Of a stretch of DNA of 64,000 nucleotides, positions 39,605 through 50,995 are shown piece after piece (the first letter of the stretch is position 1; each line of letters starts with the position of its first letter). The DNA comes from Agriotes lineatus (taxonomy: Eukaryota; Arthropoda; Insecta; Coleoptera; Elateridae): NCBI GenBank assembly GCA_940337035.1, contig CALNHX010001034.1, positions 1-64,000 on the forward strand. Direction: 5' to 3'. The notes beneath the pieces are model-generated. The model searched no databases, was not told where the DNA came from, and was given only the letters and a program-made list of their open reading frames with translations. The position numbers and the translations under genes are program-made.

Positions 39605-42397
39605 GCAGAACCTGATGTCTGTGCTACAAACATGTGCCATGAAGCCATCTAAATCATTTGGACAATAATACGCCATTCTGGCTATGCTGCAATCTGTAAC
39701 AAAACGAGATGTGCATGAGCGTTTGTAGCCGAGCTATATTTGTGAGTGATTCCTTGCACCTGTGCATTGCCGGTTTCGGGGCGCATTTACAGTAAATCAA
39801 CCAAAGATATTTAAAATATGACACAATCAAGTTGTCAAATAAGGAGTTTGTCCTTCAACAAGAAAGCAGAGAAAATCAGAACTGTCTCAAATAATCCGCA
39901 TGACCAATTGCGAAAACGCAAGTGCTCCTGTAATAAAACGGGGCTATCCATAAGTAGCGGAAAATAGAAATAAATACGAAAAAAATCGTTTGATAGTTGA
40001 CATCGGAAATACTAAGGGGTCTATTTTATAAAAAATCGTTATGGTACGCGAGCAGATCGGCTCCTACCTCCTGGCAGAACCTGATGTCTGTGCTACAAAC
40101 ATGTGCCATGAAGCCATCTAAATCATTTGGACAATAATACGCCATTCTGGCTATGCTGCAATCTGTAACAAAACGAGATGTGCATGAGCGTTTGTAGCCG
40201 AGCTATATTTGTGAGTGATTCCTTGCACCTGTGCATTGCCGGTTTCGGGGCGCATTTACAGTAAATCAACCAAAGATATTTAAAATATGACACAATCAAG
40301 TTGTCAAATAAGGAGTTTGTCCTTCAACAAGAAAGCAGAGAAAAGCAGAACTGTCTGAAATAATCCGCATGACCAATTGCGAAAACGCAAGTGCTCCTGT
40401 AATAAAACGGGGCTATAAGTAGCGGAAAATAGAAATAAATACGAAAAAAATCGTTTGATAGTTGACATCGGAAATACTAAGGGGTCTATTTTATAAAAAA
40501 TCGTTATGGTACGAGAGGAGATCGGCTCCTACCTCCTGGCAGAAATTGATGTCTGTGCTTCAAACATGAGCCATGAAGCCATCTAAATCGTTTGGACAAT
40601 AATACGCCATTCTGGCTATGCTGCAATCTGTAACAAAACGAGATGTGCATGAGCGTTTGTAGCCGAGCTATATTTGTGAGTGATTCCTTGCACCTGTGCA
40701 TTGCCGGTTTCGGGGCGCATTTACAGTAAATCAACCAAAGATATTTAAAATATGACACAATCAAGTTGTCAAATAAGGAGTTTGTCCTTCAACAAGAAAG
40801 CAGAGAAAAGCAGAACTGTCTCAAATAATCCGCATGACCAATTGCGAAAAACGCAAGTGCTCCTGTAATAAAACGGGGCTATCCATAAGTAGCGGAAATA
40901 GAAATAAATACGAAAAAAATCGTTTGATAGTTGCCATCGGAAATACTAAGGGTCTATTTTATAAAAAATCGTTATGGTACCGCGACGAGATCGGCTCCTA
41001 CCTCCTGGCAGAACCTGATGTCTGTGCTACAAACATGTGCCATGAAGCCATCTAAATCATTTGGACAATAATACGCCATTCTGGTTATGCTGCAATCTGT
41101 AACAAAACGAGATGTGCATGAGCGTTTGTAGCCGAGCTATATTTCTGAGTGATTCCTTGCACCTGTGCATTGCCGGTTTCGGGGCGCATTTACAGTAAAT
41201 CAACCAAAGATATTTAAAATATGACACAATCAAGTTGTCAAATAAGGAGTTTGTCCTTCAACAAGAAAGCAGAGAAAATCAGAACTTGTCTCAAATAATC
41301 CGCATGACCAATTGCGAAAACGCAAGTGCTCCTGTAATAAAACGGGGCTATCCATAAGTAGCGGAAAATAGAAATAAATACGAAAAAAATCGTTTGATAG
41401 TTGACATCGGAAATACTAAGGGGTCTATTTTATAAAAAATCGTTATGGTACGAGAGGAGATCGGCTCCTACCTCCTGGCAGAAATTGATGTCTGTGCTTC
41501 AAACATGAGCCATGAAGCCATCTAAATCGTTTGGACAATAATACGCCATTCTGGCTATGCTGCAATCTGTAACAAAACGAGATGTGCATGAGCGTTTGTT
41601 AGCCGAGCTATATTTGTGAGTGATTCCTTGCACCTGTGCATTGCCGGTTTCGGGGCGCATTTACAGTAAATCAACCAAAGATATTTAAAATATGACACAA
41701 TCAAGTTGTCAAATAAGGAGTTTGTCCTTCAACAAGAAAGCAGAGAAAAGCAGAACTGTCTCAAATAATCCGCATGACCAATTGCGAAAACGCAAGTGCT
41801 CCTGTAATAAAACGGGGCTATCCATAAGTAGCGGAAATAGAAATAAATACGAAAAAAATCGTTTGATAGTTGCCATCGGAAATACTAAGGGGTCTATTTT
41901 ATAAAAAATCGTTATGGTACGCGACGAGATCGGCTCCTACCTCCTGGCAGAACCTGATGTCTGTGCTACAAACATGTGCCATGAAGCCATCTAAATCATT
42001 TGGACAATAATACGCCATTCTGGTTATGCTGCAATCTGTAACAAAACGAGATGTGCATGAGCGTTTGTAGCCGAGCTATATTTCTGAGTGATTCCTTGCA
42101 CCTGTGCATTGCCGGTTTCGGGGCGCATTTACAGTAAATCAACCAAAGATATTTAAAATATGACACAATCAAGTTGTCAAATAAGGAGTTTGTCCTTCAA
42201 CAAGAAAGCAGAGAAAATCAGAACTGTCTCAAATAATCCGCATGACCAATTGCGAAAACGCAAGTGCTCCTGTAATAAAACGGGGCTATCCATAAGTAGC
42301 GGAAAATAGAAATAAAATACGAAAAAAATCGTTTGATAGTTGACATCGGAAATACTAAGGGGTCTATTTTATAAAAAAATCGTTATGGTACGCGAGG
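39588..42397 (-). repeat. Sub-array F: indel-rich units next to the inversion
   Basis: The unit spacings here are 469, 465, 469, 470, 469 and 471, the 469s partly from cancelling indels, whereas most of the array is exactly 469. Indels include loss of four bases at CTATCCATAAG (near 40413), GCGAAAAACGC (near 40850), GGAAATAG (near 40893 and 41833), AAGGGTC (near 40948), GTACCGCG (near 40978), AACTTGTC (near 41284), TTTGTTAGCC (near 41597), AAATAAAATAC (near 42312) and an eighth A near 42378. Most are homopolymer or near-homopolymer changes, the typical error class of long reads. Confidence 0.8.
40519..42397 (-). repeat. Duplicated dimer (two copies about 939 bp long)
   Basis: Copies 40519-41457 and 41458-42397 share rare markers not seen elsewhere: CTTCAAACATGAGCC (near 40558 and 41498), TTGCCATCGG (near 40932 and 41872), GCGACGAG (near 40982 and 41921) and CTGGTTATGC (near 41081 and 42021). 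They differ mainly by single-base indels. Either this is a recent tandem duplication with sequencing errors in one copy, or an assembly artefact that used the same reads twice. Confidence 0.7.
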
Positions 42398-45300
42398 AGA
42401 TCGGCTCCTACCTCCTGGCAGAACCTGATGTCTGTGCTACAAACATGTGCCATGAAGCCATCTAAATCATTTGGACAATAATACGCCATTCTGGCTATGC
42501 TGCAATCTGTAACAAAACGAGATGTGCATGAGCGTTTGTAGCCCGAGCTATATTTGTGAGTGATTCCTTGCACCTGTGCATTGCCGATTTCGGGGCGCAT
42601 TTACAGTAAATCAACCAAAGATATTTAAAATATGACACAATCAAGTTGTCAAATAAGGAGTTTGTCCTTCAACAAGAAAGCAGAGAAAAGCAGAACTGTC
42701 TCAAATAATCCGCATGACCAATTGCGAAAACGCAAGTGCTCCTGTAATAAAACGGGGCTATCCATAAGTAGCGGAAAATAGAAATAAATACGAAAAAAAT
42801 CGTTTGATAGTTGACATCGGAAATACTAAGGGGTCTATTTTATTAAAAATCGTTATGGTGCGCGAGGAGATCGGCTCCTACCTCCTGGCAGAACCTGATG
42901 TCTGTGCTACAAACATGAGCCATGAAGCCATCTAAATCATTTGGACAATAATACGCCATTCTGGCTATGCTGCAATCTGTAACAAAACGAGATGTGCATG
43001 AGCGTTTGTAGCCGAGCTATATTTGTGAGTGATTCCTTGTACCTGTGCATTGCCGGTTTCGGGGCGCATTTACAGTAAATCAACCAAAGATATTTAAAAT
43101 ATGACACAATCAAGTTGTCAAATAAGGAGTTTGTCCTTCAACAAGAAAGCAGAGAAAAGCAGAACTGTCTCAAATAATCCGCATGACCAATTGCGAAAAC
43201 GCAAGTGCTCCTGTAATAAAACGGGGTATCCATAAGTAGCGGAAAATAGAAATAAATACGAAAAAAATCGTTTGATAGTTGACATCGGAAATACTAAGGG
43301 GTCTATTTTATAAAAAATCGTTATGGTACGCGAGGAGATCGGCTCCTACCTCCTGGCAGAACCTGATGTCTGTGCTACAAACATGTGCCATGAAGCCATC
43401 TAAATCATTTGGACAATAATACGCCATTCTGGCTATGCTGCAATCTGTAACAAAACGAGATGTGCATGAGCGTTTGTAGCCGAGCTATATTTCTGAGTGA
43501 TTCCTTGCACCTGTGCATTGCCGGTTTCGGGGCGCATTTACAGTAAATCAACCAAAGATATTTAAAATATGACACAATCAAGTTGTCAAATAAGGAGTTT
43601 GTCCTTCAACAAGAAAGCAGAGAAAATCAGAACTGTCTCAAATAATCCGCATGACCAATTGCGAAAACGCAAGTGCTCCTGTAATAAAACGGGGCTATCC
43701 ATAAGTAGCGGAAAATAGAAATAAATACGAAAAAAATCGTTTGATAGTTGACATCGGAAATACTAAGGGGTCTATTTTATAAAAAATCGTTATGGTACGC
43801 GAAGAGATCGGCTCCTACCTCCTGGCAGAACCTGATGTCTGTGCTACAAACATGTGCCATGAAGCCATCTAAATCATTTGGACAATAATACGCCATTCTG
43901 GCTATGCTGCAATCTGTAACAAAACGAGATGTGCATGAGCGTTTGTAGCCGAGCTATATTTGTGAGTGATTCCTTGCACCTGTGCATTGCCGGTTTCGGG
44001 GCGCATTTACAGTAAATCAACCAAAGATATTTAAAATATGACACAATCAAGTTGTCAAATAAGGAGTTTGTCCTTCAACAAGAAAGCAGAGAAAATCAGA
44101 ACTGTCTCAAATAATCCGCATGACCAATTGCGAAAACGCAAGTGCTCCTGTAATAAAACGGGGCTATCCATAAGTAGCGGAAAATAGAAATAAATACGAA
44201 AAAAATCGTTTGATAGTTGACATCGGAAATACTAAGGGGTCTATTTTATAAAAAATCGTTATGGTACGCGAGGAGATCAGCTCCTACCTCCTGGCAGAAC
44301 CTGATGTCTGTGCTACAAACATGTGCCATGAAGCCATCTAAATCATTTGGACAATAATACGCCATTCTGGCTATGCTGCAATCTGTAACAAAACGAGATG
44401 TGCATGAGCGTTTGTAGCCGAGCTATATTTGTGAGTGATTCCTTGCACCTGTGCATTGCCGGTTTCGGGGCGCATTTACAGTAAATCAACCAAAGATATT
44501 TAAAATATGACACAATCAAGTTGTCAAATAAGGAGTTTGTCCTTCAACAAGAAAGCAGAGAAAAGCAGAACTGTCTCAAATAATCCGCATGACCAATTGC
44601 GAAAACGCAAGTGCTCCTGTAATAAAACGGGGCTATCCATAAGTAGCGGAAAATAGAAATAAATACGAAAAAAATCGTTTGATAGTTGACATCGGAAATA
44701 CTAAGGGGTCTATTTTATAAAAAATCGTTATGGTACGCGAGGAGATCGGCTCCTACCTCCTGGCAGAACCTGATGTCTGTGCTACAAACATGTGCCATGA
44801 AGCCATCTAATTCATTTGGACAATAATACGCCATTCTGGCTATGCTGCAATCTGTAACAAAACGAGATGTGCATGAGCGTTTGTAGCCGAGCTATATTTG
44901 TGAGTGATTCCTTGCACCTGTGCATTGCCGATTTCGGGGCGCATTTACAGTAAATCAACCAAAGATATTTAAAATATGACACAATCAAGTTGTCAAATAA
45001 GGAGTTTGTCCTTCAACAAGAAAGCAGAGAAAAGCAGAACTGTCTCAAATAATCCGCATGACCAATTGCGAAAACGCAAGTGCTCCTGTAATAAAACGGG
45101 GCTATCCATAAGTAGCGGAAAATAGAAATAAATACGAAAAAAATCGTTTGATAGTTGACATCGGAAATACTAAGGGGTCTATTTTATTAAAAATCGTTAT
45201 GGTGCGCGAGGAGATCGGCTCCTACCTCCTGGCAGAACCTGATGTCTGTGCTACAAACATGAGCCATGAAGCCATCTAAATCATTTGGACAATAATACGC

Positions 45301-48300
45301 CATTCTGGCTATGCTGCAATCTGTAACAAAACGAGATGTGCATGAGCGTTTGTAGCCGAGCTATATTTGTGAGTGATTCCTTGTACCTGTGCATTGCCGG
45401 TTTCGGGGCGCATTTACAGTAAATCAACCAAAGATATTTAAAATATGACACAATCAAGTTGTCAAATAAGGAGTTTGTCCTTCAACAAGAAAGCAGAGAA
45501 AAGCAGAACTGTCTCAAATAATCCGCATGACCAATTGCGAAAACGCAAGTGCTCCTGTAATAAAACGGGGTATCCATAAGTAGCGGAAAATAGAAATAAA
45601 TACGAAAAAAATCGTTTGATAGTTGACATCGGAAATACTAAGGGGTCTATTTTATAAAAAATCGTTATGGTACGCGAGGAGATCGGCTCCTACCTCCTGG
45701 CAGAACCTGATGTCTGTGCTACAAACATGTGCCATGAAGCCATCTAAATCATTTGGACAATAATACGCCATTCTGGCTATGCTGCAATCTGTAACAAAAC
45801 GAGATGTGCATGAGCGTTTGTAGCCGAGCTATATTTCTGAGTGATTCCTTGCACCTGTGCATTGCCGGTTTCGGGGCGCATTTACAGTAAATCAACCAAA
45901 GATATTTAAAATATGACACAATCAAGTTGTCAAATAAGGAGTTTGTCCTTCAACAAGAAAGCAGAGAAAATCAGAACTGTCTCAAATAATCCGCATGACC
46001 AATTGCGAAAACGCAAGTGCTCCTGTAATAAAACGGGGCTATCCATAAGTAGCGGAAAATAGAAATAAATACGAAAAAAATCGTTTGATAGTTGACATCG
46101 GAAATACTAAGGGGTCTATTTTATAAAAAATCGTTATGGTACGCGAAGAGATCGGCTCCTACCTCCTGGCAGAACCTGATGTCTGTGCTACAAACATGTG
46201 CCATGAAGCCATCTAAATCATTTGGACAATAATACGCCATTCTGGCTATGCTGCAATCTGTAACAAAACGAGATGTGCATGAGCGTTTGTAGCCGAGCTA
46301 TATTTGTGAGTGATTCCTTGCACCTGTGCATTGCCGGTTTCGGGGCGCATTTACAGTAAATCAACCAAAGATATTTAAAATATGACACAATCAAGTTGTC
46401 AAATAAGGAGTTTGTCCTTCAACAAGAAAGCAGAGAAAATCAGAACTGTCTCAAATAATCCGCATGACCAATTGCGAAAACGCAAGTGCTCCTGTAATAA
46501 AACGGGGCTATCCATAAGTAGCGGAAAATAGAAATAAATACGAAAAAAATCGTTTGATAGTTGACATCGGAAATACTAAGGGGTCTATTTTATAAAAAGT
46601 CGTTATGGTACGCGAGGAGATCGGCTCCTACCTCCTGGCAGAACCTGATGTCTGTGCTACAAACATGTGCCATGAAGCCATCTAAATCATTTGGACAATA
46701 ATACGCCATTCTGGCTATGCTGCAATCTGTAACAAAACGAGATGTGCATGAGCGTTTGTAGCCGAGCTATATTTGTGAGTGATTCCTTGCACCTGTGCAT
46801 TGCCGGTTTCGGGGCGCATTTACAGTAAATCAACCAAAGATATTTAAAATATGACACAATCAAGTTGTCAAATAAGGAGTTTGTCCTTCAACAAGAAAGC
46901 AGAGAAAAGCAGAACTGTCTCAAATAATCCGCATGACCAATTGCGAAAACGCAAGTGCTCCTGTAATAAAACGGGGCTATCCATAAGTAGCGGAAAATAG
47001 AAATAAATACGAAAAAAATCGTTTGATAGTTGACATCGGAAATACTAAGGGGTCTATTTTATTAAAAATCGTTATGGTGCGCGAGGAGATCGGCTCCTAC
47101 CTCCTGGCAGAACCTGATGTCTGTGCTACAAACATGAGCCATGAAGCCATCTAAATCATTTGGACAATAATACGCCATTCTGGCTATGCTGCAATCTGTA
47201 ACAAAACGAGATGTGCATGAGCGTTTGTAGCCGAGCTATATTTGTGAGTGATTCCTTGTACCTGTGCATTGCCGGTTTCGGGGCGCATTTACAGTAAATC
47301 AACCAAAGATATTTAAAATATGACACAATCAAGTTGTCAAATAAGGAGTTTGTCCTTCAACAAGAAAGCAGAGAAAAGCAGAACTGTCTCAAATAATCCG
47401 CATGACCAATTGCGAAAACGCAAGTGCTCCTGTAATAAAACGGGGTATCCATAAGTAGCGGAAAATAGAAATAAATACGAAAAAAATCGTTTGATAGTTG
47501 ACATCGGAAATACTAAGGGGTCTATTTTATAAAAAATCGTTATGGTACGCGAGGAGATCGGCTCCTACCTCCTGGCAGAACCTGATGTCTGTGCTACAAA
47601 CATGTGCCATGAAGCCATCTAAATCATTTGGACAATAATACGCCATTCTGGCTATGCTGCAATCTGTAACAAAACGAGATGTGCATGAGCGTTTGTAGCC
47701 GAGCTATATTTCTGAGTGATTCCTTGCACCTGTGCATTGCCGGTTTCGGGGCGCATTTACAGTAAATCAACCAAAGATATTTAAAATATGACACAATCAA
47801 GTTGTCAAATAAGGAGTTTGTCCTTCAACAAGAAAGCAGAGAAAATCAGAACTGTCTCAAATAATCCGCATGACCAATTGCGAAAACGCAAGTGCTCCTG
47901 TAATAAAACGGGGCTATCCATAAGTAGCGGAAAATAGAAATAAATACGAAAAAAATCGTTTGATAGTTGACATCGGAAATACTAAGGGGTCTATTTTATA
48001 AAAAATCGTTATGGTACGCGAGGAGATCGGCTCCTACCTCCTGGCAGAACCTGATGTCTGTGCTACAAACATGTGCCATGAAGCCATCTAAATCATTTGG
48101 ACAATAATACGCCATTCTGGCTATGCTGCAATCTGTAACAAAACGAGATGTGCATGAGCGTTTGTAGCCGAGCTATATTTGTGAGTGATTCCTTGCACCT
48201 GTGCATTGCCGGTTTCGGGGCGCATTTACAGTAAATCAACCAAAGATATTTAAAATATGACACAATCAAGTTGTCAAATAAGGAGTTTGTCCTTCAACAA

Positions 48301-49588
48301 GAAAGCAGAGAAAATCAGAACTGTCTCAAATAATCCGCATGACCAATTGCGAAAACGCAAGTGCTCCTGTAATAAAACGGGGCTATCCATAAGTAGCGGA
48401 AAATAGAAATAAATACGAAAAAAATCGTTTGATAGTTGACATCGGAAATACTAAGGGGTCTATTTTATAAAAAATCGTTATGGTACGCGAGGAGATCAGC
48501 TCCTACCTCCTGGCAGAACCTGATGTCTGTGCTACAAACATGTGCCATGAAGCCATCTAAATCATTTGGACAATAATACGCCATTCTGGCTATGCTGCAA
48601 TCTGTAACAAAACGAGATGTGCATGAGCGTTTGTAGCCGAGCTATATTTGTGAGTGATTCCTTGCACCTGTGCATTGCCGGTTTCGGGGCGCATTTACAG
48701 TAAATCAACCAAAGATATTTAAAATATGACACAATCAAGTTGTCAAATAAGGAGTTTGTCCTTCAACAAGAAAGCAGAGAAAATCAGAACTGTCTCAAAT
48801 AATCCGCATGACCAATTGCGAAAACGCAAGTGCTCCTGTAATAAAACGGGGCTATCCATAAGTAGCGGAAAATAGAAATAAATACGAAAAAAATCGTTTG
48901 ATAGTTGACATCGGAAATACTAAGGGGTCTATTTTATAAAAAATCGTTATGGTACGCGAGGAGATCGGCTCCTACCTCCTGGCAGAACCTGATGTCTGTG
49001 CTACAAACATGTGCCATGAAGCCATCTAAATCATTTGGACAATAATACGCCATTCTGGCTATGCTGCAATCTGTAACAAAACGAGATGTGCATGAGCGTT
49101 TGTAGCCGAGCTATATTTGTGAGTGATTCCTTGCACCTGTGCATTGCCGGTTTCGGGGCGCATTTACAGTAAATCAACCAAAGATATTTAAAATATGACA
49201 CAATCAAGTTGTCAAATAAGGAGTTTGTCCTTCAACAAGAAAGCAGAGAAAATCAGAACTGTCTCAAATAATCCGCATGACCAATTGCGAAAACGCAAGT
49301 GCTCCTGTAATAAAACGGGGCTATCCATAAGTAGCGGAAAATAGAAATAAATACGAAACAAATCGTTTGATAGTTGACATCGGAAATACTAAGGGGTCTA
49401 TTTTATAAAAAATCGTTATGGTACGCGAGGAGATCGGCTCCTACCTCCTGGCAGAACCTGATGTCTGTGCTACAAACATGTGCCATGAGTAGCGGAAAAT
49501 AGAAATAAATACGAAAAAAATCGTTTGATAGTTGACATCGGAAATACTAAGGGGTCTATTTTATAAAAAATCGTTATGGTACGCGAGG
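42398..49588 (-). repeat. Sub-array G: 5-mer and 4-mer higher-order repeats
   Basis: One distinctive unit recurs three times, marked by TATTAAAA (42841, 45185, 47060), GGTGCGCGAGG, ATGAGCCATG, TTGTACCTG and GGGGTATCC (one C lost). It is followed each time by a unit with TTTCTGAG and AAAATCAG, and in the first two copies next by a unit with GCGAAGAG. The distances are 2344 bp (five monomers minus one) and 1875 bp (four minus one). GAGATCAGCTCC marks a later unit at 44274 and 48493. GCCGATTTCGG marks the unit before the first two copies. The block ends in a truncated monomer. Confidence 0.85.
49431..49588 (-). repeat. Truncated monomer, 158 bp
   Basis: The unit lacks 311 bp: GCCATGA (ending 49488) is joined to GTAGCGGAAAATAG. 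The two parent sites read CCATGAAG and CCATAAGT, so the break lies in a short similar context with one A of exact overlap. Only the end of the relic frame and the poly-T region remain. This is the largest single deletion in the window. Confidence 0.9.
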
Positions 49589-50995
49589 AGATCGGCTCCT
49601 ACCTCCTGGCAGAACCTGATGTCTGTGCTACAAACATGTGCCATGAAGCCATCTAAATCATTTGGACAATAATACGCCATTCTGGCTATGCTGCAATCTG
49701 TAACAAAACGAGATGTGCATGAGCGTTTGTAGCCGAGCTATATTTGTGAGTGATTCCTTGCACCTGTGCATTGCCGGTTTCGGGGCGCATTTACAGTAAA
49801 TCAACCAAAGATATTTAAAATATGACACAATCAAGTTGTCAAATAAGGAGTTTGTCCTTCAACAAGAAAGCAGAGAAAAGCAGAACTGTCTCAAATAATC
49901 CGCATGACCAATTGCGAAAACGCAAGTGCTCCTGTAGTAAAACGGGGCTATCCATAAGTAGCGGAAAATAGAAATAAATACGAAAAAAATCGTTTGATAG
50001 TTGACATCGGAAATACTAAGGGGTCTATTTTATAAAAAATCGTTATGGTACGCGAGGAGATCGGCTCCTACCTCCAGGCAGAACCTGATGTCTGTGCTAC
50101 AAACATGTGCCATGAAGCCATCTAAATCATTTGGACAATAATACGCCATTCTGGCTATGCTGCAATCTGTAACAAAACGAGATGTGCATGAGCGTTTGTA
50201 GCCGAGCTATATTTGTGAGTGATTCCTTGCACCTGTGCATTTCCGGTTTCGGGGCGCATTTACAGTAAATCAACCAAAGATATTTAAAATATGACACAAT
50301 CAAGTTGTCAAATAAGGAGTTTGTCCTTCAACAAGAAAGCAGAGAAAAGCAGAACTGTCTCAAATAATCCGCATGACCAATTGCGAAAACGCAAGTGCTC
50401 CTGTAATAAAACGGGGCTATCCATAAGTAGCGGAAAATAGAAATAAATACGAACAAAATCGTTTGATAGTTGACATCGGAAATACTAAGGGGTCTATTTT
50501 ATAAAAAATCGTTATGGTACGCGAGGAGATCGGCTCCTACCTCCTGGCAGAAATTGATGTCTGTGCTACAAACATGTGCCATGAAGCCATCTAAATCGTT
50601 TGGACAATAATACGCCATTCTGGCTATGCTGCAATCTGTAACAAAACGAGATGTGCATGAGCGTTTGTAGCCGAGCTATATTTGTGAGTGATTCCTTGCA
50701 CCTGTGCATTGCCGGTTTCGGGGCGCATTTACAGTAAATCAACCAAAGATATTTAAAATATGACACAATCAAGTTGTCAAATAAGGAGTTTGTCCTTCAA
50801 CAAGAAAGCAGAGAAAAGCAGAACCGTCTCAAATAATCCGCATGACCAATTGCGAAAACGCAAGTGCTCCTGTAATAAAACGGGGCTATCCATAAGTAGC
50901 GGAAAATAGAAATAAATACGAAAAAAATCGTTTGATAGTTGACATCGGAAATACTAAGGGGTCTATTTTATAAAAAATCGTTATGGTACGCGAGG
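49589..50995 (-). repeat. Three ordinary inverted monomers
   Basis: These three units after the short monomer keep 469-bp spacing and near-consensus sequence. The third has GAAATTGATG with the CpG form of the C/T site (50588). Private changes include CTGTAGTAAAA near 49936 and CGAACAAAATCG near 50451. I see no gene or other element in them. Confidence 0.75.

Noticed and set aside
39470..39676. An open frame on the - strand across the inversion
   Set aside because: It is the relic frame running into its own inverted partner at the joint; it is a by-product of the palindrome.
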